From: Ceratopteris richardii
Taxonomy: Eukaryota > Streptophyta > Polypodiopsida > Polypodiales > Pteridaceae
NCBI GenBank assembly: GCA_020310875.1
Contig: MU260053.1
Span: forward strand, 423,501-487,500
DNA: 64,000 nucleotides
Direction: 5' to 3'
Part shown: one piece after another, positions 19,506 to 32,453 of the stretch
How positions within the stretch are numbered: position 1 is the stretch's first letter
Layout of the letters: every line of letters starts with the position of its first letter
Translations under genes and position numbers: made by a program
Notes under the pieces: generated by a model
Told to the model about the DNA's origin: nothing
The model's database searches: none
Seen by the model: the letters and a program-made list of their open reading frames with translations, nothing else

Positions 19506-20437
19506 TATTACATATTTAGTGCATGTATGTTTGCATGCATGTAACTACATTTGCATGTATGTTATGTCCAAAGTAATATTCGAAAGTGTCAACATATATA
19601 ATGTTTTGTTTTGTTGTTATCAATAGCTTTTGCACTTATTACCGTATTACACTTCCCGTTTCTATTACCGAAGGAACAAACTTGATTAAAATCATAGGGA
19701 ACAAAAGAAGATAATCTTTCTCCTACAATTAACTTTAGGTATTCATGAAATGTCTCATTTTACGTTCATTTAATCAAGAAATTTCTTTGATATTGTTTTA
19801 TTTCTTATTCTTAATGTAGATAATTTATGTAAATAAGATAGTATGGACACATTATTATTTGATCATTTCCATCTGAGTAGATCCATTTCATATTCAAGTA
19901 AAATATAACAAGAAATTCATGATAGAAATATAGAGAGGGAAAGAAGTACAAAAAGAATAATTTAAAGATGGAAGTAGTACATCGAAAAGTTTTTTTTTCG
20001 ACTTGCTTTTTTAGTATAGGTAGTGTGAAGGATGGATAAATCTTGAAATTCTTTGATGTGATGACTTTAACAAATGAATGACAAAGATTTAAAAAGGAAT
20101 GGAAGATATTGAGAGAGAAGTTGAGATTCTTTAGACAAAGACAGAATGGACGTGATAAGGAGAGAAACAAAAAGAAGGACATAGTACATGAGATACTTTT
20201 GTTCTCTAGACTCCATTGTTGTGTCATTCGAGAACTCCATTGAGAACCCAACTACTTTTCATGAGATTTATTAGTTGAAGAATGGTCTACGTTTAATGCA
20301 TGTGCATGCATAGAACTGAATTCTCATGTATGTTATGGCTGAAGTTCTATGGAAAGTTTCAATTTGTAAAAGAATTTTTGTAACAAACTAAGATCGTAGG
20401 ACTACCACATACTAGAGAGATGACTATCCTTCCAACC
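19506..20437. other. AT-rich stretch with a diverged direct repeat, no gene
   Basis: No supported coding frame; the 146-codon minus-strand frame is Phe/Leu/Ser-rich and looks spurious. Segments at about 19510-19725 and 20290-20430 resemble each other (TGCATGTATGTTATG, then AAACT..GAT...ATCATAGG-like blocks), suggesting an old direct repeat about 780 bp apart. A TATA-like CCTATATATATAG lies at about 20442. Confidence 0.35.
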
Positions 20438-20845
20438 TTATGCCTATATATATAGCTGCTCGAATCAACGAGGATCAGAAATGTAACTTGAGTACACAAG
20501 TGCATGTGCAATCTCCACCACTCCTGTAATACCTTCCACTAGAGTCCACTAGTGGTTGGTGTGATCTCCACCATTGCTTTAGCACCTTCTACTAGATTCC
20601 ACTAGTGGTAGGTGTACTCGCCAACATTAACTTGAGTTAGAAGGCTCTAGTGGTTGGTATTATCTCCACCATTGCTTTAGCACCTTGCACTAGAGTCCAC
20701 TAGTGGTAGGTGTACTCAGCAATGTTAACTTGAGTTAGAAGGCTTTAGAGCTCTTTGGGAAAAACTATTCCCCATGCTCACCATGGGGGTTCACTCCAAG
20801 AGCTCTTTCTTCCTAACCTTCAGACTTAACCACTAGGCTAAGTGG
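20438..20845 (-). repeat. Tandem repeat block, possibly SINE-like
   Basis: Unit starts at 20564 and 20662 give a 98-bp period (ATCTCCACCATTGCTTTAGC), with a shorter related unit at 20511. Each has the hairpin core CCACTAGTGG. On the minus strand, TTAGCCTAGTGGTTAAG at 20826-20842 is a good match to a pol III A box, and GGAGTGAACCCCC lies about 35 bp downstream at a B-box position but matches less well. A tRNA-derived SINE is possible; no A-tail is seen. Confidence 0.5.
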
Positions 20846-23835
20846 ATTTGAACTTATGCTTAAGTTTAGTCTCAAGATCTTTGGCCATGCACATGAGTGA
20901 ATAAATGGTGTTCGATTTCAGGTCTGTTTCAACTAGCCAGATACTCAGATCACAGAACTACTTTATTACATTCTTCCCCCCTTGGGAAAGATTTTCATTC
21001 TTGAATATAAATCAATTACATACATATATATATATATATATAGTAATTGTTGGCATACCCCTGAGCCTCATGTTCTAACCTTGAAGAACATGTTTCATCT
21101 TTGTGGTGGGACCAAATGATTCAAATCACCATCTAGCTTTGCATTTGATAATTCATCTAAGTACAAAGTAGTGAATGAATAATAAGGGTGGATCAAAAAA
21201 CAACCTTCACCAATTCATTGTTTCAATATGTGTTGTCTAGGCACTAACATTTGAAATGGATGGATTCAAATTATTAGTCCATTTCAAGACATCATTGCTG
21301 CATGGACTTAGTAACTAAGGTGGCATTTCTATCCCTAATAATTCTTTGAGAAATCTTGATTCATTTGAATTTGATTTGGAAGTAAAGAAGTTTGGTTGAA
21401 TCAAACATCTAACGTAGATGTTTGTACTATGGTTCACTTCCAACCAACATTTACTTGATTTATTACCCAATAGGTGAACTACCTTGTCCTAACGGTCTTG
21501 AAAATCCTATGTCGAATGTAGGAGAAAGTTTTCCATTTACTTTCGGCCAATCTTGACCAAGTCAAAAATGAAAATTGTCCAACTTAGGACAACCTCTCAA
21601 AATCTTTAGCTTTAAGTTCTTGGGATTTTTCAATCTTATGAGCAATTCCTAACTTTTATTTTCAAAAGTATATTGAACTCTTTGAAATTCATTAGAGTTA
21701 TTCTATGTAACTTGTAGCAAACTCGAATTATTAAATCAACTTAGACTTAGCATCTTTTGAAGAATGATAGGTTCTTATACATAAGATCTATGAAGGATGT
21801 TTGATTTAGTTACCTCATTCTAACTCGCTAAGCTTGGTCTTTCTTGAAAGGATTTAGATACTCTATCTGAGTTGAATCCAAAAGATTTGGAAAGCAGAAA
21901 GAAAGAACTAAAAATTTGTACAACCAATTCAAACTTCTAAGATACTTAAACTTGTTGTGAGTCAAACTCTATGTGACTAATGACTTTTAACTTTGCATAA
22001 ATTGGTTTCAACAAGGTATTGAAGCAGCTTATCCATCTTTAGGAGAAAGAAACTAGATTCTCATGGAGTAAAGCTAAACATCATCATCAAACCAAAAGAT
22101 ATTGTCATGGTAACAAAACATCAATATGTCGATCCACCAAGGTTCCATTGATGACTTTTGTTACTCAAAAGACTAATGTTTCACTTGAGACTAAGTTAAT
22201 CTTTCCTTTATTTAATCTCTTTATGACTTCCTTTCTTGGGATGCAATTCTTGTGCATTACTTTAAGTCAAGAGATCATCTTTATTGAGTTACATTAGGAA
22301 CTTGGTGTGTAACTTAGCCTATCTAACTTTAGCTTAAAGGATAATTTCAAACTCCTATTTCTTAAAAAAAATTATTAAATATTTTTGAATCAAAAGCACT
22401 TTATCTTGAATCTTTTTCATAATTCAAATAAGTACATGATTTGTCATATTTGAATGATAAATGAAGGTCTTAGAAGTTAATTACTTTGTGGTCATGATTT
22501 TATCCTCCTTGAATTTAAAGTTCTATTTTGAAATTTTAATTCCTTTGAGAATCCCATCTTTCTTCAAGATTCATTCTAGGACTAAAAGATACTCATCATC
22601 TCACAGTCTGATGTCCATACCATCTTTCCTACATCAATATGAGTATAAAATTTGGTGTCCCATACCACGCTATTTTATATTCAAATTGACATATGAAAAT
22701 CCAAACATATTTTATAGCCTACCTTCTCACTTGAATTATTTAAAAGAATTTGAAGTTTAAGGAATTACCTCTAACTTGATTTTCTAGGTTTTGATTCCTT
22801 CAATATTGTTTCACAATCTTGTGCTTTCACCTACACTTTTTCGTGGAAACTTGAAAACCTTGTGATGGAACATCCATTCTTCTTTTCTAGGGTTTTTAAA
22901 AAATAAACCAATTAGAATTCCAAGGTCTTGAATTTCTCAAATTCAAGTCCTATTCATTATACTCAACCAATCTGTAGTGCCAAGAGATTTTCACTTCTTG
23001 TCTTCAAATTCCTCTCTTAATGAAGTGTTAAGTAGCTACCATGGGACTTGACATGAATCTTGCTACTGCTTAAGTCTAAGCATCCACCCATGCTTTTGGA
23101 TTTCACCTCTAAGAAATCCTTTTAAGGATAGGAAAACTTTATGTTTTACCTTTCATATAATTAAGTATCATCATTAGGGCTACAAAGTACATATTTAGGA
23201 CAACTAACTCCTGCACACTTTCCTTTGTTTTTTACATGTTTTATTTATTTTTGTGGCTTACAACCACCTTTAAGTTTAGGGATCCCATATTCTCTAAACT
23301 TTAGCGTGCCACAAAGTTATTCTCTAGACACCTTTCTTGGCTAACATCTATGTCCTAAAAGATGTTTACTTTCCCTTCCCTAACCCATCAGTTAGGCTTA
23401 ATGACTATGTCCTTGTTTCTAAAAAATACACTAGAAAACAAAACGAAGCTACCATCATGTGGTAACTTCTATCTTTAGAATGTCATTCAAAAGGACATTA
23501 TCATGTACTTGTCCTAACATATTTATGAACTTATTCTTGTTTTGGGAAAAGTAATGGGTCAATGGAGATCCATTCCTTGGAGCTTCTTGTATTCCCAAAA
23601 GATAAGTTCACCTTGAATATGGTAGGAAAATGGGGAGATTCATCAAATAGAACATTATACTATTTCATTTAAGTTAATGTATTTAGGAACATCTCATTTC
23701 CTAAAGATGACTTGTCTAGGTTTACTCTTGAAGCTATAAATTTTTCAAATAAAATCACAAAGAGACTCTCTAACTAAGATGGAGAGATCTTTCAAAGTTT
23801 CCATGTTTTTTCTTGGCACCCTGCATCCTTAGAAT
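20846..23835 (-). mobile_element. Heavily decayed gypsy-like remnant
   Basis: The only clear signal is at 20971-20995. The minus strand reads NENLSQGGKNV over a polypurine tract AAGGGGGGAAGAA, followed by TGTAATAAAG, as at the pol end/PPT/3' LTR junction of many plant gypsy elements. The 3' LTR would lie to the left of 20970. From 21000 to 23835 I find no frame over about 100 codons and no recognisable domain. A (TA)n run lies at about 21022-21042. The right end meets truncated Copia-C at about 23835. Confidence 0.35.
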
Positions 23836-23839
23836 AGGT

Positions 23840-25970
23840 GTAATCATGCAAGATTAACTTCAAAAGTTCGTAAATCCTTCTTCTTGCATCTGTATCTTTT
23901 TCTTTGTGAGCTCATGTGTATGTTCCGGCATGTAATGTTGTTGGATGCGAGCATGGAACACAGGGTTCCTCGCAACTGCCAATGCGCTCTAACTGTCAAT
24001 GAAGATGGTGGTGGCAAAAGACTGACCAACACCCAAATCAGTCATAAGGCGTCTGAGTCACACACACTCAACAATCATTGTGAAAGCTGCCCTATACTCA
24101 GCCTCAGAACTGGAAGTGGCCACAGTAGGTTGCTTCTTGCTCAGCCAAGATATACATGAGCTATCAAGCATGAAGCAAAAACCATTGGTGGACACATGAG
24201 TGTCATAGCAACCAACTCAATCACTATCAGAAAAAGCATGCAAATCTGGCGGTAGTGATCCCCCCTTGGGATAAAACAATCCAAGTATCCGAGTACCACT
24301 CAAGTAGCGAAAGATGCGCTTAACCGCCTACCAATGCTTAACACCTTGGCAATGCATAACTCATCTATGAGACAACAAACTGAATATCTGGTCGAGTAAT
24401 GCATAAGTAAATCAAGCATCCAACATCTTGTTGATAGAGAACAACATCAAATGCATCTCCAACATCATGAAGATTCAATCGTAAACATGTCTCCATATGA
24501 GTGGTAATAGGCTTACACTCTTCAAGGCCTAAAGGCTGCAATAATGCGTCAATATAAATATGACACAAAGCCTTCCACCATCAACTTGCATAAACTGAAT
24601 GCCCAAATAGTGATGCAAATGCCCCAAATCAGACATCTCAAATGAGGCATGCAAATCAACCTTAAAATCAGCAATATGCAAGTCATGAGGACGAGTGAGC
24701 AGCATGTCATCAACATATACCACAATGATCAAAAGCACATCATTAGCATGCTTAACATATAAGGTGCTTTTAGTTGGACTGTTGTGAAAACCATGTGCAA
24801 CCAAATAGGCATGTATCTTTTCATACCAAGCACGTGATGCTTTCTTTAAACCATATAATGCCTTTTTTAACATGCACACCTATTTTTCATGCCCTTTTTG
24901 CTCAAAGCCACAGGGCTAAAAAACATACACTTCTTCATGCAAGTCACCATTCAAAAATGCTATTTTAATGTCCAACTAGTGTAGATTCCAACCATGATGA
25001 GCTGTAAGTGCACAAATGCTATGAATAGTGTTCATTCAGCAAGTAGGAGCAAAGGTTTCATCAAAATCAATGCCTCTTTTCTATGCATAACCCTTTGCAA
25101 TAAGCCTAGCCTTATACATGTCAACTATTCCATCAGGTTTACGCTTTAGCTTGTATACCCACTTAGTGCCAATGGCCTTCTTGCCAGGAGCTAGGTCACA
25201 TAAAGACCATGTACCATTTTTCATGATAGCATCATATTCAGATTGCATTGCAGCCATACAATGTTCAGAATTTTGTGCTTCAAACGAAACAGGTTCAGTC
25301 TCATCACAGAGACTAGAGGCAGCCATAGCATAGAAATCTGATGCAAAAGAGGCACTGTGAGATATGATGATATGATAGATGTGCATCTAATTTGCTATCA
25401 CATAAAGTCTGCACAAACCATTTTGGTATAGTTTTTCTTTGCTCAATATCAGCTCTCTCATCAACAAGTGCATCATGTAAATCTGCATCAGAATAGGAAT
25501 GATCTACATCATCACATGAAACCTGCAAAGGTTGAGAAGTTGCCTCATTAGGACCAGCACTAGATTGTCCACCTGTAAAAAGAGGCAGCAAAGTATCATA
25601 CATGTCTTTGGAGCTAACAGATGTCTCCTTAGTACATGAAAGTAAGGGCTGAATAGCATCTTCCACAAAAACAACATCACGGCTAACCAAAATGCGTTTA
25701 GTCTGTGGATGATATAGACGATAGCCTTTGCTTTCAGAACTGTACCCAACAAGAATACATTTTATTACTTTATCATCCAATTTTCTACAATGTTTTTCAA
25801 GAATTAATGCATATGCCAAACAACCAAAAACACGTAGATGAGCAACAGATGGCTTGCAACCATACCAAGCCTCATATGGAGTGATAGACTACAGCGCTTT
25901 AATGGGACACCTGTTAAGTACATATGTTGCACACATGACAGCCTCAAGCCAGAAACTATGTGGTAAAGCC
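23840..25970 (-). pseudogene. Copia-C integrase C-terminus, RT and RNase H
   Basis: From 25970 down: the end of the integrase core (FWLEAV, then RSITPYEA-like), HCRKLDDKVIKCILVGYSSESKGYRL typical of the copia integrase C-terminus, then RT with GTKWVYKLKRKPDGIV, ARLIAKGYA, the LDIK..FLNGDL region, KKALYGLKKASRAWYEK and VYVDDMLL at about 24705. RNase H is partly visible (SDSDW and SSSEAEYRA in shifting frames, NPVFHARIQH near 23950). At least five RT stops sit where Gln (CAG) or Arg (CGA) is expected. The left end is a truncation, not an LTR. Confidence 0.85.
25966..25970 (+). repeat. Gypsy-E target-site duplication, left copy
   Basis: AAGCC precedes the left LTR; the right LTR is followed by AGCC (35148-35151), with an A shared with the LTR end, so the duplication is 4 or 5 bp. 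Confidence 0.8.
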
Positions 25971-26533
25971 TGTTAGGCTGTAGAAATGTAATTGTAATTA
26001 CTGGAACAATGTAATTAGAAACGACGCACAGTGAAAGGATGTAGCGTAACACTTGTAACTTTTTTATAATGAAAAGTGTGAAAGAAGAGATGCGTTGGGA
26101 AGCAATACATTGGACTGTAGGTCTATGCGGTGCGCCTGTAGGTTGCTTCAGCGCAAGTTTTACTTAAATTGGTGTCTTGAATTCTTACTGTTTTGAGTAT
26201 TAAATTATTTCGGTGATGTTGTTTGTGTAATACTTTATTGATGAGGATATAAGTTTAATTGTGGTTTCGCATCAATCGCCGATGGAGAATCAATGTTATT
26301 CTGCATTAATGAGTATTATAAGTTTATCGCGGTGACATATTCCGTATACTGTTAGAGATTCTAGTGGTGAAATTGTTAATTACAAGTTTGGTGGTGGAAA
26401 AATTAGAGTAAAGTGATGAGTAACTCTACACAATGAGTATTTCTTTGGGAAAATAATCATAGGGCCTCTGTAATACAGACCCCTCACCATCCCAAGAACC
26501 CAATAATTGATTTATTTCTGATAGCCGTTAATA
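25971..26533 (+). repeat. Gypsy-E 5' LTR (563 bp)
   Basis: Starts TGTTAGGCTG and ends CCGTTAATA, where the intact copy has CCGTTAACA. It aligns along its whole length with 34586-35147 at roughly 90 percent by eye. It carries TTTTTTATAATG at about 26061 as a TATA-like site. Confidence 0.9.
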
Positions 26534-26534
26534 C

Positions 26535-26549
26535 TGGCACCGGCCATGG
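26535..26549 (+). other. Gypsy-E primer binding site
   Basis: TGGCACCGGCCATGG begins 1 bp after the LTR end and starts with TGG, the pairing partner of the tRNA CCA tail. The tRNA cannot be named from 15 bases with possible mutations. Confidence 0.55.
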
Positions 26550-26682
26550 GGCATGGAATAGCCAGGCTGAGGGTAGATTAAGGTCGGATGAAAGAAAGAA
26601 TTTATGATATATGCCTGTAACACGTTCTGATGAATCTTATCCAAAGTACTGAAGTGATCAGCATCCGTGGAAAGTTACTAGC

Positions 26683-28210
26683 ATGTTGGGAACACCCTCT
26701 GGTAGCAGTGGTGAAGGACAATCATCTAAAGGAAAGCGTGATACATGGACTAGTGGAGTGGCACCACAACATTTTCTTGTTCAAGGATTACAGAGTATAC
26801 CAGGATTACAATCCGTTCAATCTGTTGAAAGTGTGGTCAGTGGAGTAGGCACTCATTTTGGTGATAGCCTGGTGAATTCTAGTGAGAACCAAACTTTTAG
26901 TTATGATTCTGGTGGTACTAGTACATTTGTGGGTGAAAGTTCTGGTAAAAAGTCTATCTCAGTCATAAAATACAATGAATGGCAGTTGAATTCAGACGTG
27001 TGTGATCGAAGTAGTGATACCATACGACTAGAGATTTCACAAAGCGAATACATGACACAACAGTAATCAGAATCAACATATTCAAGTGATTCCGAATTAT
27101 TACTTCCTCTTGATTTAGACGACATGAGTAGTACGCAGCAAGAGCATCAGCAACAACAACAAGAACAACAGCAATAGCAAGAGCAACAACAACAGCAATA
27201 GTAGGTCATATACCCATGACCGATACCTGCCAGAGTCACATATACTAAATTTGGTGGATTTTTGGGTGATGATCTTGATGCTCATGTCCGTACTTTCAAA
27301 ATTAATTATACTGTATTAAATTATCCAGTGGATCCAGCATATAAGGCTATAGTGTTTCAATCCACTCTTGTTAACCGAATATGATATTAATCATTTTGGT
27401 CAATACGACGATATTAAGAATGCCTTCTTACAGCGTTTTTTATTAAAGAAAAATGTGGCCGAAATCTTTGATTACTCACAAAACAATAGACAGAAACCAC
27501 ATGAGAGTGTGCAAGAGTATGCAACTTTATTCCGCACTCATCTATGGTAGCTACCTCCAATGCATGCTAATCTACCAAATGATGTGATTACTCAATGGTT
27601 TATTAATGGATTAAACCCCCAACTTGAACAAGTTATGATTATTCGATGTGTGGGTTGTATGACCTTGGATGCAGTCATTGCAATGGCATTACATTTGGAA
27701 CATAAGGTTGGTGGTTTTATTGAAGACTTGGAGTTGTTAAAAGCCTCCAAGAGTACGAACGATGATCCATTGAAACAAGTATATTGCACCAAATGTAAGA
27801 ACCCGGGGATAGTACTTCAGCTTGTGCATAAATCAAATGTATTGTGCTATTTGTAATACGGCAAGTCATTCTACTGAAACTTGTCCATATAATGCAAAAG
27901 TACAGACTAGACCGATCGTAAATGCCATAATACAGGAGCAAGGACAACTGTCCGCCCACTATATACCACCACATAAATACATCTTATCAAACTTACAAGA
28001 ATTATAGAGGACCAGGACCAAACAATTTTGGACAGCCTCATTGGAATTTGGGACAAACCAGTGAGAGTGCATCCCTCCCACCATCAAGATGCCATTTTTG
28101 TGGAGAAATTGTCCATATTTGTAGATATAGTAAAGAAGCATCCGAATATAATAAATGAAGAAAAGAATGACAACATCCAATTGCAAATATGGTATACATT
28201 TCAACAGTAG
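26683..28210 (+). pseudogene. Gypsy-E Gag
   Basis: Frames at 26683-27066, 27240-27550, 27560-27856 and 27822-28200 together form Gag. There is a Ser/Gly-rich N-terminus, a Gln tract (27120-27200) in which several CAG codons are now TAG, a capsid-like part (FGGFLGDDLDAHVRTFKINY, ESVQEYATLFRTHL), and zinc knuckles CTKCKNPGH, CAICNTASHSTETC and CHFCGEIVHIC. Frameshifts lie near 27365 and 27810. Gag forms the particle and packages RNA. Function is certainly lost. Confidence 0.78.
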
Positions 28211-28599
28211 ATACATAAGCGGCAGCATTTCAAACACGGTCCGATAAGAAGTTGCACCCGGTTGCTGAGATTTTAGAACGGGGAATTCGAGAACAACAGC
28301 AGATATTTACTAAAGCAACCACATTGGCAAGACAAGAACCAACTATCTTTCTCGATCCAATACCCGTGGTCCAGCAACCAGTATAGAATACCCCACCAAA
28401 AGAGATGGACCTGGTCCAATTACCACCGGAGGACACATTGGACTTGATATATGGTATGCAAAATTTTGATTCTATGTGGAACATTATATCAAAAGCATCT
28501 ATTACAATCCTGTTGGGGCAACTTTTATCATTGGTCCTTGGTACTCGACAACAATTTCAGTGACAAAGTAGTCCAAGATCTTCGTGCACACCTTCTACA

Positions 28600-28935
28600 G
28601 CAACAATTAGCCTGGAAATGGATTCTACGGTGGATCCTGTTGTTCCTTTAATTAAGGTATGGTATAAAAACCACAAAATTTCACAAGTATTAATTGACGG
28701 AGGGGTTAATATTGCTACGGTCGCACTCTATAAGAAGTTAGGATGGACTCAGATTGAACATGTCCAGTTCTTTGTAAGAATGGCTGATCAATCTCGGGTA
28801 CATCTAGTGGGTTTGGTGCATGATATACCCATTACCCTACACGCAACAATGTTCAAAATGACTTTTGTTGTCTTGGAATTACACAAATCTAGCCTGGATT
28901 ACAACTTATTTGGAAGGCCTTGGTTGAAGTAGGCA
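28600..28935 (+). pseudogene. Gypsy-E aspartic protease
   Basis: A 104-codon frame with ISQVLIDGGVNIATVALYKK as active-site strand and loop, a flap-region RMADQSRVHLVG, and the C-terminal DYNLFGRPWLK. The active site is DGG, not DSG/DTG, as in Gypsy-1, which argues for a shared variant. The frame closes with TAG after RPWLK. Confidence 0.78.
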
Positions 28936-29121
28936 GAAGTGTTATAGGATTGGTTTGCACATGAACTTATTTTTAAAAACAATCACTGAAAATATGTTGT
29001 ACCTTTGGATGATATGAGGCCTTGCGACTTTCATGCACGACCTTACGTGGTAGAACCCGTGCATATGTTGGATGGTCTTTCAGATGACAAAGAAGAAGCT
29101 TTTTTAAATGCTAACTAGGAT

Positions 29122-30225
29122 TTGTTAGCATTGGGTACAGTTGATTTACAAGCCATAATGGATAATTGGACTCCTGCCGCTTATACGGTAGTCCCTCTCA
29201 CCGAAGAAGTGGAACTAGTTATGGATCAGGTTTTGGATGCCACTGATCTTCGACACTTACACCCCCCACCTGAGGATATTTCCATGCCTCGACAATTTTA
29301 TGTACCAGAAGATCAAGTAATCACTTGCAATTCGGGTGACCAGGTTAGCCCACGCCCGATCAAGATTAAGGTCAGATTATCTGAACATTTTCAAGACGAT
29401 TTATTGTAGTTCTTGAAGGAATTTGGTGATGTATTTGCTTGGGAGTATCACGATATGAAGGGATTGGATCCTTGCATCTACCAACACTGTGTGATGCTAA
29501 AACCAGATGCTCAACCAATTAAGCAACAAAGTTACTGAATGAGTCCCAATTATGTTGCACAAGTGAAAGCTGAATTGGATCGGCTGTTGAAAGTAGGTTT
29601 CATTGTTCCCATTGAGCACACCGAATGGATCTCCCCTATTGTCATCATCCCAAATGAAAACAAGCAATTACGAATTTGTGTGGATTACTGGAAGCTGAAT
29701 GCGGCAACGGTACCTGATCCATTTCCACTTCTCTTCTTGGATACTATGCTAGATGATGTTGCAGGACGAGAAATGTACTCTTTTTTGGATGGTTATAGTG
29801 GCTATAATCAGGTGCAAATGGCTGGAATGGATATTCCCAAGATCGCGTTTCTTACAAATTGGGGAGTATATGCTTGTACGGTGATGTGGTTCAGTTTATG
29901 CAATGCTCCAAGCACTTTTCAATGATGCATGCAGGAAATCTTTTCTCCCTACTTAACTACATTTATGCGGGTGTATCTGGACGATTTCTCATTATTTGGT
30001 GATACATTGGCTCAGCTTTACCACCTCAGATGTTGTTTTTCCAAATGTCAGGAGTTATGTCTTTGTTTAAATCCCCACAAATCCATCTTTTCAGTCTCTT
30101 GTGGCAAGCTACTCAAGCATGTTATTTCACAACCAGGAATTCAAGTGGACCCTAATAAAGTTTGTGCGGTGTTGAATGTGCCCCCTCCTGCAACACCAAA
30201 GGAAATTATGCGGTTCCTTGGTTAA
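29122..30225 (+). pseudogene. Gypsy-E reverse transcriptase
   Basis: Three frames separated by single stops. The pre-RT frame (29122-29409) leads to FGDVFAWEYHDMKGLDP. 29539-29925 carries AELDRLLKVGFIVPIEHTEW, SPIVIIPNENK, RICVDYWKLN and SFLDGYSGYNQV. 29929-30225 carries the catalytic VYLDDFSLFG (29965-29994) and LKHVISQPGIQVDP. The stops at 29536 (before MSPNY) and 29926 (before CMQEIF) are both TGA where CGA is expected. Motif A and YLDD residues are intact. Confidence 0.87.
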
Positions 30226-30964
30226 ATACGGAGGCATGGTCGCCATCTTCGGTGGCTTGCTCATGTGACTATACCGCTTAATCGTTTGATTAACCAGTAA
30301 CCCTCGACAGTTTGTGTGGACGCAGGAATGTCAATTGGCTTTTGATCAATTGAAAACTCTCTTTACATAGGCTCCTATTTTACAAGCTCCTAATTGGCAA
30401 CTTCCTTTCCATGTTTTCATGGATGCTTCTGATATTGCAATGGGTGGTGTGTTAATGCAGAAACATGATAAGTGGTTTCGTCTTGTTTGTTATGCAAGTT
30501 GACAACTAGCAGTTGTTGAACGTAATTATTCCATTATTGAATGAGAATGGCTTTGTCTAGTCTATTTGGTGAAAAAATTATGGCACTATCTTTTGGGATG
30601 CAAATTTACCTTCCATGTAGATCATGTGGTCTTTTTTTATCTTGTACGACAACAACATTTAAGTGGCAGATTAGCCCGGTGGATGTTGTTGCTTCAAGAA
30701 TTTGATTACAATGTTGTGCATCATCCGATATCATCACATGCTCTCGCAGATTTCCTTTCTCGACTGGATTCCAGTGAGCCTCCCGATGGCATTGATGATA
30801 CCACTCCGGCCACCTATGTGACCGACTCAATTCAGGATGACTCCCAGGTGTTACCTGTCTCACCTTCGTATTATGACACCCTCATTATTTTTTTAACCAG
30901 CGGATGTTCTCTAGATACGACTTCGACATCAGCTCGCTGTAAATTGGCTATGTATAGTCGCTGA
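30226..30964 (+). pseudogene. Gypsy-E RNase H
   Basis: After shifts near 30226 and 30300 the frame shows FHVFMDASDIAMGGVLMQ, AVVERNYSIIE with the Glu region, KLWHYLLGCKFTFHVDHVVF and ALADFLSRLDSSEPP. TGA codons replace Arg in CYAS-R-QL and IE-R-EW. The frame runs into an integrase linker ending at TGA 30962. Confidence 0.8.
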
Positions 30965-30976
30965 TTTCACATCATT

Positions 30977-32026
30977 GTGGGTCAATTGTATTATATGGAT
31001 CCATTTGGCATGCTCTTACGATGTATTCCACCACATGAAGTTTCTTTGGTAATCTCAATGGCTCATTCTACTCCTTCCAATGGGCATTTTTTGGTCGATC
31101 TTATGTATCGAAAAATTCTACATAGTGGGTTATGGTGGCCCACAATGCATCATGATATTACTGCTTATATTCAATAGTGTGATGCCTACCAACGTACTAG
31201 ACAACCTTTACACTGGCATCATTTTCCGCTTCAGCCTGTCCTTCCCCTTGAGCCCTTCCAAAAGTGGGGATTGGACTTTATTGGTCCTATTACGCCTCCT
31301 GCCATTGTTACAAATCATCGTTATATCCTTACCTGTATTGATTATGCTACTCGTTGGGTTGAAGCTTGGGCATTATGGTCAGCAACTACTCCGGTGGTCG
31401 CTAAATGTTTACTTCATGATATTTTTCATCGGTATGGGCTCCCTTTGGAGATTATTTCTGATCAAGGGCCTCATTTTGCTAATACATTAATGCAAGTTTT
31501 AACATGAACCTTCAATATTGTCCATAAATTTAGTTCCCTTTATTATCCTCGAGTGAATGGATTGGCCGAGAGTACTAATAAAACTCTTCTTAATATGCTG
31601 AAGAAACTTGTTTTGGAGTGCCCGGAAAGATGGTATCAATTTCTTCCTTTGGTCTTATGGGCCTACCAAATTACCTATAAAGTTGTTATTGGATGTACCC
31701 CTTTTAAATTGGCATATGGTCTTGAAGCAATTGCACCTATGGAATTGGTTGTACCCAGCTTACGGGTGGCATTGGAGCACAAGTTATTACCCGAAGATTC
31801 TTTCCCTTTCTGGCTGGATGTTTTACGGTCTTTGGATGAGCAACGTCTAGAAAGCTTTTTGGTTCTTCAGGAAGTTCAATTGCGGCAACCTAAAACCCAT
31901 GATCGGTTCCTCAGGACTCCTGTCTTCACAGTAGGGCAATTGGTTCCTTTTTACAATGCCAAGTCTAATCGCGCGGCCAGAAAGTTCAAGCTTCATTGGT
32001 TCGGGCCCTACCACATTGCAGAATAG
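30977..32026 (+). pseudogene. Gypsy-E integrase
   Basis: The N-terminal module has MAHSTPSNGHFLVD, SGLWWPTMHHDI and a zinc pair reduced to CDAY (the second Cys replaced by Tyr). The core has QKWGLDFIGPIT, EIISDQGPHFAN and NGLAESTNKTL, so D, D and E remain. The C-terminal segment ends ARKFKLHWFGPYHIAE. TAG at 31175 and at 32024 both replace an expected Gln. No chromodomain or second protease follows. Confidence 0.87.
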
Positions 32027-32453
32027 ATTGGTCCAGCTACTTTTCCATTATCTACATTGACTGGAACTCTACTCCCTAAACCCATCAATGGATCTAAGCT
32101 CTGCCCGCATCGCATGCCATCCACTTCTCCTTAACTTTATGTATGTTTTACTTACCTTCATTAGGATCACGTTTGTTTCAATATCTTTGACCCACTGTCT
32201 ATGTTATGCACTTTTCGGTTGACCATACCACCGTAATCCAAGATTTGTAATTGCTTAATGTGCTTTTGTAATAATGATCCAAGCATGTCTCCCTCCACTT
32301 GTGATGATTATGTTCTACACCTACGATTTCACCTTGCATTTTCTACTTAACCGGTGTCCTCGTACTCTTTCTCTTTATTGTGTTACTTGTGCTCCATTCA
32401 TTGTGTGATTTGTATTCTGTGCATTATGCGTACCTTCTGCGTCATGGAAGCTC
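32027..32453 (+). other. Gypsy-E spacer between integrase and the 3' ORF
   Basis: The pol tail reads on for about 35 codons (TFPLSTLTGTLLPKP) to a stop at about 32132; then about 320 bp of T-rich sequence hold no frame of note. Confidence 0.5.

Noticed and set aside
19811-20251. 146-codon minus-strand ORF as a membrane protein
   Set aside because: The Phe/Leu/Ser/Tyr richness simply reflects A/T-rich DNA; no domain or conserved motif.
20846-23835. Integrated pararetrovirus or a host gene
   Set aside because: No movement-protein, coat, RT or exon-like motif can be read; only a PPT/pol-end-like junction at 20971 supports a gypsy remnant.
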